Shown in pieces: positions 48,753 through 56,988 of a stretch of 64,000 nucleotides of DNA. The DNA comes from Weizmannia acidilactici (GTDB lineage Bacteria; Bacillota; Bacilli; Bacillales; Bacillaceae_C). The stretch's first letter is position 1; each line of letters begins with the position of its first letter. Location of the stretch: the NCBI RefSeq assembly GCF_008974185.1, contig NZ_BKZP01000005.1:62001-126000 (forward strand). The letters are read 5' to 3'. The notes beneath the pieces are model-generated. The model was not told the origin of the DNA. It did not search any database and saw only the letters and a program-made list of their open reading frames with translations. The position numbers and the translations under genes are program-made.

Positions 48753-49003
48753 TTTGGGACTTGGGCGTTTCGTGATGTTCCTAGATAATGGTCTTAGGAT
48801 CATTTGGTTTAACGTTGAGAACACTCTGTAGCTTTGACTACTTAAAAAGTCTGCGTCCTCAGGTTTTTGCCCGACCTTCTAACCCGTAGGCTGTTCCTCC
48901 GGTGAACACTTTTTGTACGCTTTTGGCTACCGCACTTTGCTTGTTTCCCTGGATAAGGGCAATCCAAAAAGCCTTTAAACCGGGCATATGGGGTACCCCT
49001 TTT
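48753..49003. other. gene-free stretch beside the ISLre2 relic
   Basis: No convincing gene. A short minus-strand frame is open (about 48859-49000) but has no ribosome site and no recognisable motif; it may be decayed transposon sequence. Confidence 0.3.
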
Positions 49004-49125
49004 TGATGATCGCGAAATTTACTCGCTTTCCGCAAGCGTCGCGAGCCTCCTTGCTCGTCCCTCAAGCACACTGGGTCTCTTCTTGCTCGCTTTTCCCGCA
49101 GGAGTCTCAGAAATTAGCGATCATT
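49004..49125. repeat. dispersed intergenic repeat, second full copy
   Basis: Same orientation as 44126-44253 and almost identical to it over its core; the ends read TTGATGATCGCGAAATT and AAATTAGCGATCAT, so the terminal inverted repeat is imperfect here. Confidence 0.88.
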
Positions 49126-49151
49126 ATATATCCTCAGCTTTTTATAGGATG

Positions 49152-49972
49152 TTAGGACTGCCCCTTATCCAGGTGAAGATATGACAACCTAAAAATTTTG
49201 CTTAAATTCCCTATTGTTGATTGAATGCTCATATACAGGCTTATAGATCCCTGTTTTGCCCCGATTGATGGGCGTGTTGGCTGTTTTAATAGTTGGGCGT
49301 ATCTTACAGTTTGTTTCATTTCACGCTGCTTTCTTGTTTGGTGTTTCAGATAAGCATTTCTTAATGTCCGGTTGAGCATTCCTTGTTTAATTTTTACCAT
49401 GGCTTCTCCGCCTACTTTGCTCCAATGCATCCCCCGTTTTTTCATCCGGAATGAGATGTGCCTTTGGTTGGATTCTATCGCCCCCAGCCCTCTGGCACCG
49501 ACCGGCACATTTTCCACTTTCTCTCTCCAGTCAAAAATGCGGTCCCAGTTCTTTGGGATATAAGTACGGAACTCCTTGACTTTTTTGAGATGCTTCTCAT
49601 CCACCAATGTGCTTTCATAGGTGTCTAAATACAGTGTGAACTTCTCTAAATCGTGGTCTTTTATATTTCACTTTTTCCGCCCCTGAATGTCCTCACTAAG
49701 GCTTGTGCGACATGGTATGCATCCAGTTGGTTGAGTACCGGAAACTCCGACTGTGAAAAGCTGTTTGGAACCTCTCTGCTGTATACCCTGTTAATATTTT
49801 CCATGGAAAGGCCTGTCTCTAGATGTACTCGCCTACCAGCGTACATTTCAATGATAAAGTGTTTCCCTATTTTTTCCCACACTTTAATCCCCGAGAAAAA
49901 TTTTACACATACAAACATCCCGATTTTTGCTTTATAATGGGAAGTGAAAATTTTTGCGAAAGAGGTAGGCAT
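49152..49972 (-). mobile_element. ISLre2/UPF0236-type transposase relic
   Basis: Two reading frames on the minus strand (49972-49661, then 49607-49152) look like pieces of one transposase. The second has VGARGLGAIESNQRHISFRMK and KKRGMHWSKVGGEAM, which are characteristic of ISLre2 transposases. The first has FPVLNQLDAYHVAQALVRTF, resembling their central region. The first 200 or so residues and the frame between the pieces are lost. Its upstream edge runs into the 5' region of mtnN. Confidence 0.75.
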
Positions 49973-50665
49973 ATGAAGATTGGGATTATCGGGGCAATGG
50001 AAGAAGAAGTGGCGCTTTTAAGGGGGCAGATTAAAGGGCGCCACGCCGAAACCATCGCCGGCTATGAATATACAACAGGGAAAATGAAAGGAAAAGATGT
50101 CGTCCTGCTCCGCTCAGGAATCGGAAAAGTGAATGCCGCGCTGTCCACCGGCATCCTGCTGCAAAAGTATGCGCCGGATGTGGTGATTAACACGGGCTCT
50201 GCGGGCGGTTCCAACCCTTCCCTGCGTGTCGGAGATGTCGTCATTTCGACGGAAGTGCGCCACCATGATGTGGATGCGACCGTTTTCGGGTATGAATACG
50301 GGCAGGTGCCGCAAATGCCGCCTGCATTTTTGGCAGACAGGAATTTGGTAAAGGTTGCGGAAGCGTGTGCGGAGAAACTTTCCGGCATTCAAGTCGTAAC
50401 AGGGCTAATCGCAACAGGCGATTCGTTTATGGATGACCCGGAAAAAGTCGCAGCTGTCAAAAAAGCTTTTCCAGACGTGCAGGCGGTTGAGATGGAAGCC
50501 GTTGCGGTCGGGCAGGTTGCCTATCAATTTAATACGCCTTTTGTTATCATCCGTTCACTTTCTGATATTGCCGGACAGGAGTCCAATATTTCTTTTGAAG
50601 AATATCTTGAAACCGCGGCTGTGAACTCGGCAAACCTTGTCATGGGCATTGTGGAGAAACTGTAA
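49973..50665 (+). CDS. mtnN: 5'-methylthioadenosine/S-adenosylhomocysteine nucleosidase
   Basis: Removes adenine from MTA and SAH in methionine recycling and AI-2 synthesis. [16 protein letters not shown] (with the catalytic Glu near residue 11), [20 protein letters not shown] (about 172-184) and the catalytic Asp in IRSLSDIAG are intact. 230 aa. AAAGAGGTAGG precedes ATG 49973; a longer frame upstream belongs to the ISLre2 relic DNA. yrrT, mccA and mccB, which flank it in B. subtilis, are absent. Confidence 0.96.
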   Translation: MKIGIIGAMEEEVALLRGQIKGRHAETIAGYEYTTGKMKGKDVVLLRSGIGKVNAALSTGILLQKYAPDVVINTGSAGGSNPSLRVGDVVISTEVRHHDVDATVFGYEYGQVPQMPPAFLADRNLVKVAEACAEKLSGIQVVTGLIATGDSFMDDPEKVAAVKKAFPDVQAVEMEAVAVGQVAYQFNTPFVIIRSLSDIAGQESNISFEEYLETAAVNSANLVMGIVEKL

Positions 50666-50765
50666 TTATCCATGTTTTTTCTTCCCTTCCTTCAATTACT
50701 TGTCTTTTTTAAGTTTAATCTGTGATAAAGTAGGTATAGCAGATTAATAGAAAGGATGAAGACGA

Positions 50766-51035
50766 GTGGAGAAAGCGAAGGCCTTGTACGGAAAAATGGT
50801 GGATTTTAAGTTGTTTGGGATTATTCTGCTTGCTGTGACAGGCTTTTTATATTTGGGCGCCGTGATGCCGATCGAAGGGAAATCCGAACTCGGGACAAAA
50901 ATTTTATTGGTCGCATCCGCCGCTCTCGTTGCCATCTCTGCATTGTTTTTCACCATCTCGCGCATGTATTACCAGCGCCTGATGAAAAGCGAAGAAGGCA
51001 TGCAACTACTCCATCGGAAATACAACCGCAAATAA
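50766..51035 (+). CDS. yrhC: YrhC family membrane protein
   Basis: 89 residues with two helices (about 17-35 and 47-65: FGIILLAVTGFLYLGAVMP, ILLVASAALVAISALFF). Unknown function. In B. subtilis it ends the mtnN-mccA-mccB operon; here it follows mtnN directly after 100 bases. GTG start with AAAGGATGAAG. Confidence 0.85.
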   Translation: MEKAKALYGKMVDFKLFGIILLAVTGFLYLGAVMPIEGKSELGTKILLVASAALVAISALFFTISRMYYQRLMKSEEGMQLLHRKYNRK

Positions 51036-51224
51036 GTTGGAGAAGGCCGTGCCTTTGTATTTGGACGGATATTGTCGGTACGTACACTGTGTACAAGAGC
51101 AACTTTTTCACCGTACATCCCCTCCTAGTTTTCTTCTATTTACCCTCATTATAAGTGAAAAATCGCACATTGCCGTCCTGTATACAAGGGTTTCAGCCTT
51201 TTTTATTTTATTGCAAATATACGG

Positions 51225-51253
51225 TTTACAAACCGGCAGGAATTGGATATACT
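51225..51253 (+). promoter_or_regulatory. sigma-A promoter of the small-ORF locus
   Basis: TTTACA (51225-51230), a 17-base spacer and TATACT (51248-51253). Predicted start near 51260, about 36 bases before the first short ORF. Confidence 0.7.
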
Positions 51254-51295
51254 TTCCTATGTAAGCAAATTCATTTCTTAAGGAGGTTGTAGAAC

Positions 51296-51382
51296 ATGAT
51301 TTATCCAGTGCTGATGTCTTATTTTACAGCTGAACATGTTCAACATTCGCTCCTTAACGGTTTAGGTTTGCACATGATTTGA
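51296..51382 (+). CDS. 28-residue short ORF 1
   Basis: Starts MIYPVLMSYFTAEHVQHS and ends GLGLHMI. A perfect AAGGAGG at 51280-51286 lies 9 bases before the ATG, stronger than most genes in this window. Followed at once by two terminators. No known family recognised. It may be a leader peptide or a short membrane-active peptide. Confidence 0.6.
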   Translation: MIYPVLMSYFTAEHVQHSLLNGLGLHMI

Positions 51383-51397
51383 ATCTCGGCCGCGTAA

Positions 51398-51480
51398 CCG
51401 CAGGAAGCAATGTTGACGATTCCTGCGGCTTTTTGCTTTTTTCGGAAAACCGCAGGCGCGTTTCTTCCTGCGGTTTTTTT
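51398..51480 (+). terminator. tandem terminators after short ORF 1
   Basis: CCGCAGGAA / TTCCTGCGG (51398-51428) with TTTTT, then AACCGCAGG / CCTGCGGTT (51447-51475) with T run. The arms share CCGCAGG/CCTGCGG, so arms of one can pair with arms of the other. Confidence 0.75.
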
Positions 51481-51503
51481 GCGCCTTAAAGGAGGTGGGG
51501 AAA

Positions 51504-51647
51504 TTGACGTTGAATTTAATATTTGTCACTGTCACGATCAAGCGGATAAAAAAGACTCGGGAACAAAGGCAACATGATGAAGAAGTTTTCAGGCTGTACG
51601 AGGAAATAAGTGCAAAACGCGCCGAATTTCAAATCAGGAATTTCTAA
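51504..51647 (+). CDS. yrzI: YrzI family small protein (short ORF 2)
   Basis: 47 residues: a hydrophobic beta/helix-like start (MTLNLIFVTVTIKRIKK) followed by a charged helix (EQRQHDEEVFRLYEEISAKR). AAAGGAGG stands 12 bases before a TTG start. Position after yrhC fits B. subtilis yrzI. Function unknown to me. Confidence 0.75.
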   Translation: MTLNLIFVTVTIKRIKKTREQRQHDEEVFRLYEEISAKRAEFQIRNF

Positions 51648-51685
51648 TGGATGGAAAAACTTCCACAAGAAAGGAGAAAGATCCT

Positions 51686-51757
51686 ATGATTCCAGCAATC
51701 ATGCCCTGGTATACAAAACGCTTGCACTTTATCTTGATGGAGAAAGACTCCACCTAG
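51686..51757 (+). CDS. 23-residue short ORF 3
   Basis: Begins MIPAIMPWYTKRLHFILM and ends EKDST. GAAAGGAGA stands 9 bases upstream. It shares the M-I-x0-1-P start and aromatic Y-T/F-T turn with short ORF 1 (MIYPV.. / MIPAI..), which suggests a duplicated or convergent leader. Confidence 0.5.
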   Translation: MIPAIMPWYTKRLHFILMEKDST

Positions 51758-51784
51758 CTAAATCTATTTGCAGGGGGTGGCGGA

Positions 51785-51844
51785 ATGTTTTTGCACATTT
51801 TCATCTTCACCGCCGTTTTCCACTGGCGGAAAAAGAAAAGCTGA
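51785..51844 (+). CDS. 19-residue hydrophobic short ORF 4
   Basis: Encodes MFLHIFIFTAVFHWRKKKS: a hydrophobic segment capped by Trp-Arg-Lys3. AGGGGGTGGC lies 4-5 bases before the ATG. The hydrophobic/basic layout is that of many small membrane peptides, including type I toxins. Its stop lies inside the following terminator. No sequence match is claimed. Confidence 0.5.
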   Translation: MFLHIFIFTAVFHWRKKKS

Positions 51845-51868
51845 TGGCCTTGGCCATCAGCTTTTTCT
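51837..51868 (+). terminator. terminator after short ORF 4
   Basis: AAAGCTGATGGCC / GGCCATCAGCTTT with T run; starts inside the last codons of the short ORF. Confidence 0.85.
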
Positions 51869-51941
51869 AAATATGCAGGGAAAAGCCGTATTGTATTTAA
51901 AGCATACAAAAAAAGGGAGCGTTTCAAGGGTGGTGGAAAGA

Positions 51942-52189
51942 ATGTCTCTGATCGGTGTCGAAGAATCTCTAACAAATGCAATGGATGAGCTCTACGAAAA
52001 AGGTTATGACGAGAAAGCATTTCAGAATGAGGAAAATGCGCAAGGTGTGACTGTTATGTCGGAACCGGCGGAAACGACAATGTAGTGGGAATAGAAAATG
52101 CGTCTGAACCCTGTCCAATCATTGATGCAGAAAGTTTTTCAGCGGATGGATTCATCAAAAAAGTTGTAAGCAAATTGCAGCAGCCTTGA
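51942..52189 (+). pseudogene. UPF0180 (YkuS-like) gene with a 1-base deletion
   Basis: The first frame reads MSLIGVEESLTNAMDELYEK-GYDEKAF...NAQ, the N-terminus of UPF0180 proteins. After codon 30 the frame shifts. In the next frame GCDCYVGTGGNDNVVGIENA and FSADGFIKKVVSKLQQP continue the family (AQGCDCCVVTG, DNVMGI, VCQEVERKL). Inserting one T at CAAGGT^GTGAC (about 52043) restores the whole chain of about 82 residues. The product is probably not made, unless this is an assembly error. Confidence 0.85.
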
Positions 52190-52494
52190 AGGATTTGGGG
52201 AAATTACCGGGCCTCTTTTTTATAGGGAAGGATCCCGATAGTTGCAATGATTGCGGAAAAAGCAAATACATGATGGTTTATCAATTGAAAAATATTTTCA
52301 ATTGGAGAATGATAGACAAGCGGTCATTTTTCCAGAATTTCAATTACCAGGCTTATTTTTCAATTCAACAGAGTAGACGTCAGCAAAAATGCCCAAAATG
52401 CAATATTACAAATATAAAAATCGTTGGTTTATGACTATTTCAGCCGGATTCCGGAAACGATAAAATTGCTCAAGAGAAAACCGGGTGTTATTGC
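52190..52494. other. gene-free, AT-rich stretch before ahpC
   Basis: A frame with two CxxC pairs is open at 52186-52434 but has no ribosome site and no family I know. I see no other structure here. Confidence 0.3.
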
Positions 52495-52548
52495 TTGACA
52501 AAAAATTAATTCCATATAATAATTTATATAGAATTAAAATGATTATTG
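52495..52548 (+). promoter_or_regulatory. ahpCF promoter with candidate PerR box
   Basis: TTGACA (52495-52500) and TATAAT (52515-52520) are only 14 apart; TAATAA two bases on gives 16. TTAAAATGATTATTG (52534-52548) matches the PerR consensus TTATAATNATTATAA at 11 of 14 positions and overlies the start site. PerR control is known for Bacillus ahpCF. Confidence 0.6.
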
Positions 52549-52621
52549 TTTGCTTAGAAACTTTTATGTGAATACTAAGCAAGCAAATCATATATCAAAA
52601 CATTAATAGGAGGAATGAAAC

Positions 52622-53185
52622 ATGTCTCTTATCGGAAAACAAGTTGAACCATTCACAGCACAAGCATTTCATAACGGTGAGTTTGTAGAAGTTACCGAAC
52701 AAAACTTTAAAGGTAAATGGAGCATCGTATGCTTCTATCCTGCAGACTTCTCATTTGTTTGCCCAACCGAACTTGAAGACCTCCAAGAACAATATCCGGC
52801 TCTGAAAGACCTTGGTGTTGAAGTATATTCTGTTTCAACAGATACTCATTATGTACACAAAGCATGGCATGACCATTCAGAAGCAGTCGGTAAAATTGAA
52901 TACTTTATGATCGGCGACCCTTCGCAAAAAATTTGCCGCATTTTCGATATATTAAATGAAGAAGCCGGCCTTGCCGACCGCGGTACTTTCCTCATCGATC
53001 CGGACGGCGTTGTTCAAGCGGTTGAAATTAATGCTGACGGTATCGGCCGCGATGCCAGCACATGGATCAATAAAGTGAAAGCGGCACAATATGTCCGTCA
53101 ACATCCTGGCGAAGTTTGCCCGGCAAAATGGCAGGAAGGTGCTGAAACACTGAAACCAAGCCTTGATCTTGTTGGCAAGATTTGA
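52622..53185 (+). CDS. ahpC: alkyl hydroperoxide reductase subunit C (peroxiredoxin)
   Basis: Typical 2-Cys peroxiredoxin of 187 aa. The peroxidatic cysteine is in [13 protein letters not shown] (about residues 42-54), the resolving cysteine in [10 protein letters not shown] (about 160-169). AGGAGG precedes the ATG. Its reductase AhpF follows 13 bases downstream. Confidence 0.97.
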   Translation: MSLIGKQVEPFTAQAFHNGEFVEVTEQNFKGKWSIVCFYPADFSFVCPTELEDLQEQYPALKDLGVEVYSVSTDTHYVHKAWHDHSEAVGKIEYFMIGDPSQKICRIFDILNEEAGLADRGTFLIDPDGVVQAVEINADGIGRDASTWINKVKAAQYVRQHPGEVCPAKWQEGAETLKPSLDLVGKI

Positions 53186-53198
53186 GGAGCTTGATCAT

Positions 53199-54755
53199 AT
53201 GATATTAGATGAAGAAATTAAAGCACAATTAGCCCAGTACCTGCAAATGATGGAGGGCGATGTCCTGCTCAAAGTGAGCGCCGGCTCCGATGAAGCATCC
53301 CGCAACATGCTGGATCTGGTGAATGAATTGGCTGCAATGTCGCCCAGGATCAAGGTGCAAAAAGCCCGATTGGAAAGGACGCCGAGCTTCAGTGTAAACC
53401 GTCCGGGCGAAGATACCGGCATCACTTTTGCCGGCGTTCCATTGGGGCATGAGTTTACTTCATTGGTACTGGCGCTGCTGCAGGTCAGCGGCCGTCCTCC
53501 AAAATTGGATCAGAGGGTCATTGATCAAATTAAAAATATTAAAGGTGAATACCATTTTGAAACGTATGTCAGCTTGACATGCCAAAACTGCCCTGTTGTT
53601 GTACAGGCGCTAAACGTCATGAGCGTTCTGAACCCGAACATTACACATACAATGATTGATGGCGCTGCATTCAAAGAAGAGGCAGAAAGCAAGGGCATTA
53701 TGGCAGTTCCGTCCATTTTCCTGAACGGTGAATTTTTCGAAAGCGGGCGCATGGAAGTGGAAGAAATCCTTGCCAAGATCGGCAGCGCTCCGGATAAGTC
53801 CGAGTTTGAAAATAAGGATCCTTTCGATGTGCTTGTTGTCGGCGGCGGGCCTGCAGGGGCAAGTGCGGCTATTTATGCTGCGCGTAAGGGCATCCGTACT
53901 GGCATTGTCGCTGAACGTTTTGGCGGACAGATTCTGGAAACATTGGGCATCGAAAATTATATCGGTGTCAAATATACGGAAGGCCCTAAACTTGCAGCAA
54001 ACCTTGAAGAACATGTCAAACAGTATGACGTGGATATCATGAATTTGCAACACGCCAAACGTTTGGAAAAGAAAGACATGATCGAAGTCGAACTTGAAAA
54101 CGGTGCTGTTCTGAAGAGCAAAACCGTTATTCTTGCTTTGGGTGCCCGCTGGCGCAACATAGGCGTACCGGGTGAAGCAGAGTTCAAGAACAAAGGCGTG
54201 GCCTACTGCCCGCACTGTGACGGTCCGTTATTCGCCGGAAAACATGTCGCTGTCATCGGCGGAGGTAACTCCGGTGTTGAAGCGGCTATTGACCTTGCCG
54301 GTGTTGTCAAACATGTCACGGTGATTGAATTTATGCCGGAGCTGAAGGCTGACGGCGTACTTCTTGAACGCCTGTACAGCCTGCCGAATGTCACGATAAT
54401 TAAAAATGCGCAAACAAAAGAGATTACCGGGACGGATAAAGTGAATGGCATCACGTACATTGATCGTGGCACGGGCAAAGAACACCACATTGAGCTGGAA
54501 GGTGTGTTCGTCCAAATCGGCCTTGTCCCGAATACCGAATGGTTGGGGGATACGGTTGAACGCACCCCGAGAGGCGAAATTGTTGTGGACAAGCTCGGCG
54601 CTACTAGTGTCCCGGGCGTATTTGCTGCAGGCGACTGCACGAACAGTGCGTATAAGCAAATTATCATTTCTATGGGGTCAGGCGCTACGGCTGCCCTCGG
54701 CGCGTTTGATTACCTTATTCGGGAAGCTAAAACAGACCAGGCAGTGCATAACTAA
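53199..54755 (+). CDS. ahpF: alkyl hydroperoxide reductase subunit F
   Basis: Flavoprotein that passes electrons from NADH to AhpC, 518 aa. The N-terminal double-thioredoxin domain carries [12 protein letters not shown] (CxxC, about residues 127-138), the FAD motif [19 protein letters not shown] (about 214-232), NADH motif [17 protein letters not shown] and the redox-active CPHCDGP (about 340-346). ATG 53199 follows GAGGAGCTTG. Confidence 0.97.
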   Translation: MILDEEIKAQLAQYLQMMEGDVLLKVSAGSDEASRNMLDLVNELAAMSPRIKVQKARLERTPSFSVNRPGEDTGITFAGVPLGHEFTSLVLALLQVSGRPPKLDQRVIDQIKNIKGEYHFETYVSLTCQNCPVVVQALNVMSVLNPNITHTMIDGAAFKEEAESKGIMAVPSIFLNGEFFESGRMEVEEILAKIGSAPDKSEFENKDPFDVLVVGGGPAGASAAIYAARKGIRTGIVAERFGGQILETLGIENYIGVKYTEGPKLAANLEEHVKQYDVDIMNLQHAKRLEKKDMIEVELENGAVLKSKTVILALGARWRNIGVPGEAEFKNKGVAYCPHCDGPLFAGKHVAVIGGGNSGVEAAIDLAGVVKHVTVIEFMPELKADGVLLERLYSLPNVTIIKNAQTKEITGTDKVNGITYIDRGTGKEHHIELEGVFVQIGLVPNTEWLGDTVERTPRGEIVVDKLGATSVPGVFAAGDCTNSAYKQIIISMGSGATAALGAFDYLIREAKTDQAVHN

Positions 54756-54766
54756 ATCATATTTGT

Positions 54767-54806
54767 AAGCCGCTTGACGGTGATTTGGTCGTTAAGCGGC
54801 TTTTTT
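54767..54806 (+). terminator. terminator of ahpCF
   Basis: AAGCCGCTT / AAGCGGCTT with a long loop and TTTTT. Confidence 0.8.
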
Positions 54807-54941
54807 AGTGCCGTTTACCGGAAGCCGGGAACCATGGTGAACAATATTAACCTTGCCGCCTTTTCACCCGGACAGACACAAATCCGCTTCCAAATTCATA
54901 TGTTTGAACTATATAGGCTGTAGCCTAATGGAGGTGGAACT

Positions 54942-55664
54942 ATGACGGGTATCTTAACAGCGGTAGGTTACTTGATGAAGGAGCTAGTTTTTTTCGTATC
55001 GTACGTTAAAAACAATGCTTTTCCGCAGCCCCTCTCGGCCGTTGAAGAACGGAAATATTTAAAATTGATGGCAGAGGGAGACGCAGAAGCCCGAAACATT
55101 TTGATCGAACATAACTTACGGTTGGTGGCCCATATCGTAAAAAAGTTCGAGAACACCGGGGAAGATGCCGAAGATCTCATTTCCATCGGGACCATCGGCC
55201 TGATTAAAGCGATCGAGAGCTATTCGGAGAGCAAGGGAACGAAGCTTGCTACCTATGCGGCTCGCTGTATAGAAAATGAAATCCTGATGCATTTAAGGGC
55301 CTTAAAGAAAACAAAAAAAGACGTTTCCTTGCACGACCCGATCGGCCAGGATAAAGAAGGCAATGAAATTTCTTTGATTGACGTGCTGCAATCGGAAGCG
55401 GAAGATGTATTTGACACCATCCAGCTTAATATGGAATTAGAAAAAGTGAAGCAATTTTTTGATATTTTGGATGACCGGGAAAAAGAAGTCATTATTGGCA
55501 GATTCGGCCTTGATTTAAAAAAAGAAAAAACGCAGCGCGAAATCGCAAAGGAACTCGGCATTTCGAGAAGCTACGTGTCCCGGATTGAAAAGCGTGCCCT
55601 CATGAAAATGTTCCACGAATTTTACCGTCTCGAAAAAGAAAAAAAGAAAGGGACGGAAGGTTAA
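54942..55664 (+). CDS. sigK: RNA polymerase sporulation sigma factor SigK, uninterrupted
   Basis: Late mother-cell sigma factor, 240 aa. A 20-residue pro-sequence ([20 protein letters not shown]) precedes [12 protein letters not shown], the site where SpoIVFB cuts pro-sigma-K. Region 2 ([40 protein letters not shown]) and region 4 HTH ([20 protein letters not shown]) are intact. In B. subtilis 168 the gene is split by the skin element; here it is one frame. Monocistronic. Confidence 0.97.
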   Translation: MTGILTAVGYLMKELVFFVSYVKNNAFPQPLSAVEERKYLKLMAEGDAEARNILIEHNLRLVAHIVKKFENTGEDAEDLISIGTIGLIKAIESYSESKGTKLATYAARCIENEILMHLRALKKTKKDVSLHDPIGQDKEGNEISLIDVLQSEAEDVFDTIQLNMELEKVKQFFDILDDREKEVIIGRFGLDLKKEKTQREIAKELGISRSYVSRIEKRALMKMFHEFYRLEKEKKKGTEG

Positions 55665-55673
55665 GCTGCAGTG

Positions 55674-55714
55674 AAAAAGGCACACTGCTTAGGATCAGGG
55701 CAGTGCGCCTTTTT
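55674..55714. terminator. terminator between sigK and pssA
   Basis: AAAAAGGCACACTGC / GCAGTGCGCCTTTTT; serves both convergent genes. Confidence 0.88.
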
Positions 55715-56253
55715 CATATTTTTTTCATTTTAAATGGTGTGACCATGAGCACGGACAAAAGCAATATCCAGAAGAAAAAGCAGTACGGCGGGATATAAGG
55801 AATGGCATAGACTGCTGCAGCCAAAAGCACACCGGCAGCGGTAATCGGCAACCCGTAAAAATAACCGTTTTGTGCCGCTGTGTTAAAGCAGGCGAGCCGG
55901 ATCACCCCGCATAGGAGATAAATGCAACTAAAAAGCACGCCGAAAAAACCGTATAGATGGAACAGCGCCGCATTCATCAGAACGGCCGGGGCAGCACCGA
56001 AAGAAACGGCATCGCAGAGCGAATCAAGCTGTTTGCCGAATTCGGATTCCACCTTCAGCCGACGTGCGAGTTTTCCATCAAACATGTCGAAAAGTGCAGC
56101 CAAAAAGATCAAAACGGCCGCCAACCCCAGCCTATTTCCGGCACAGCTGAACAATGCCGTTCCCCCGAGGTAGCCGTTCAGCAATGTCATCAGGTTGGCT
56201 GCCTGCATTTTGAATTTTTTTAAGACACGTGAATACCACCGATAAAGGCACAA
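55714..56253 (-). CDS. pssA: CDP-diacylglycerol-serine O-phosphatidyltransferase
   Basis: Makes phosphatidylserine. The CDP-alcohol phosphotransferase motif DG-x2-AR-x8-G-x3-D-x3-D is complete (DGKLARR...EFGKQLDSLCD). About five helices. The TTG at 56253 has GGGGAGG upstream; the family core starts later at MQAANLMTLLNG. About 179 aa. No psd gene follows in the window. Confidence 0.88.
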   Translation of the reverse strand: MCLYRWYSRVLKKFKMQAANLMTLLNGYLGGTALFSCAGNRLGLAAVLIFLAALFDMFDGKLARRLKVESEFGKQLDSLCDAVSFGAAPAVLMNAALFHLYGFFGVLFSCIYLLCGVIRLACFNTAAQNGYFYGLPITAAGVLLAAAVYAIPYIPPYCFFFWILLLSVLMVTPFKMKKI

Positions 56254-56314
56254 ATCTGCAATCCTCCCCACTACTGCCTTTTACATCATGCATATTCGCC
56301 CGGGGGGATTTTAG

Positions 56315-56346
56315 CACAAAAAAAACTGCCCCTTTAACAAAGGGCG
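56315..56346 (-). terminator. terminator of sda
   Basis: On the minus strand CGCCCTTTGTTAAAGGGGCAG then TTTTTTTTG, 4 bases after the sda stop. Confidence 0.75.
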
Positions 56347-56350
56347 ATTG

Positions 56351-56491
56351 TTAAGACGACACTCTAATTTTATGTGTAAGGGACCTGCGTTCAATTTCCT
56401 TTTCAATGAGACGGACAAACTCGGGGCTTAATTTCAGTTCCTTTGCTTTATAGTATGATTCGATCAAAAGCTCATCTGACAATTTTAACAT
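56351..56491 (-). CDS. sda: sporulation checkpoint inhibitor Sda
   Basis: 46 residues, the exact length of B. subtilis Sda. Begins [20 protein letters not shown], with [19 protein letters not shown] at the end; the B. subtilis protein reads [20 protein letters not shown] and IENEIKRRSLGHIISVSS. Sda blocks the KinA/KinB kinases when replication is in trouble. GGAGGTGGAGCTG precedes the ATG. Missed by long-ORF calling because of its size. Confidence 0.95.
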   Translation of the reverse strand: MLKLSDELLIESYYKAKELKLSPEFVRLIEKEIERRSLTHKIRVSS

Positions 56492-56548
56492 CAGCTCCAC
56501 CTCCGAAAATCAACGTTCTATTTTTTTACCAACCGGCATATCCTTTTA

Positions 56549-56578
56549 GATATAGAGTTTGTACCCTTACTTTACCAA
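56549..56578 (-). promoter_or_regulatory. sda promoter
   Basis: On the minus strand TTGGTA (56578-56573), 18 bases and TATATC (56554-56549), 60 bases before the sda start. Confidence 0.6.
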
Positions 56579-56605
56579 ATTCAATCCTATGGAACAAGCG
56601 TTCTT

Positions 56606-56704
56606 TTATCCACAAAAGTATGTTTATAACTTGTGGGCAAATTGTTTATAATACAGGAAAAGCTATACATGCCATTGTGTGGACTGTGTATAATCTTATC
56701 CACA
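56606..56704. promoter_or_regulatory. DnaA-box cluster upstream of sda
   Basis: Perfect DnaA boxes TTATCCACA at 56606-56614 and 56696-56704, and TTATACACA on the minus strand at 56693-56685. A weaker half-site TTGTGGGCA is near 56631. DnaA regulates sda in B. subtilis, linking initiation and sporulation. The first box is 28 bases upstream of the sda -35. Confidence 0.9.
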
Positions 56705-56954
56705 GCAAAAGAGAATAGTAGAAATTTGTCGAAAAATTTTTAGGAAGATTTTTGCGGAATCCTTTTTTAACATCGGTGAGAGCTGTATGGGACAAAAATA
56801 TGTTCTTTTGTAAGGCATTTCTGGATAAAAGTGGATGCGAATTGTCTTTCAAGGCAGCGCTGAGAGACATTTAGGAGAAAAAAAGCCCAAACTGTCCTTC
56901 ATAAAGGCAGTTCATCCGTTTCTCTATTACAAAAACGGCTTTAGAAACATAAAA
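56705..56954. other. gene-free region between the DnaA boxes and the CDF gene
   Basis: No gene or known RNA seen. AT-rich without marked inverted repeats. Confidence 0.4.
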
Positions 56955-56987
56955 AAATAAGGGCTGCAGTGTAACAGCCCCTAACAG
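56955..56987 (-). terminator. terminator of the CDF gene
   Basis: AGGGGCTG / CAGCCCTT stem then ATTTTTTTAT on the minus strand. Confidence 0.75.
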
Positions 56988-56988
56988 C

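Noticed and set aside
48859-49071. 70-codon minus-strand ORF next to the ISLre2 relic
   Set aside because: Its first third is a translation of the dispersed repeat; no ribosome site. At most transposon debris.
51037-51264. 75-codon ORF after yrhC
   Set aside because: No ribosome site and it runs through the promoter of the yrzI locus; composition is not coding-like.
52186-52434. 82-codon ORF with two CxxC pairs
   Set aside because: TTG start without a ribosome site, starting in the end of the UPF0180 pseudogene; no family recognised.
53610-54215. Long minus-strand ORF opposite ahpF
   Set aside because: Shadow frame of the clearly conserved ahpF; no ribosome site or family.
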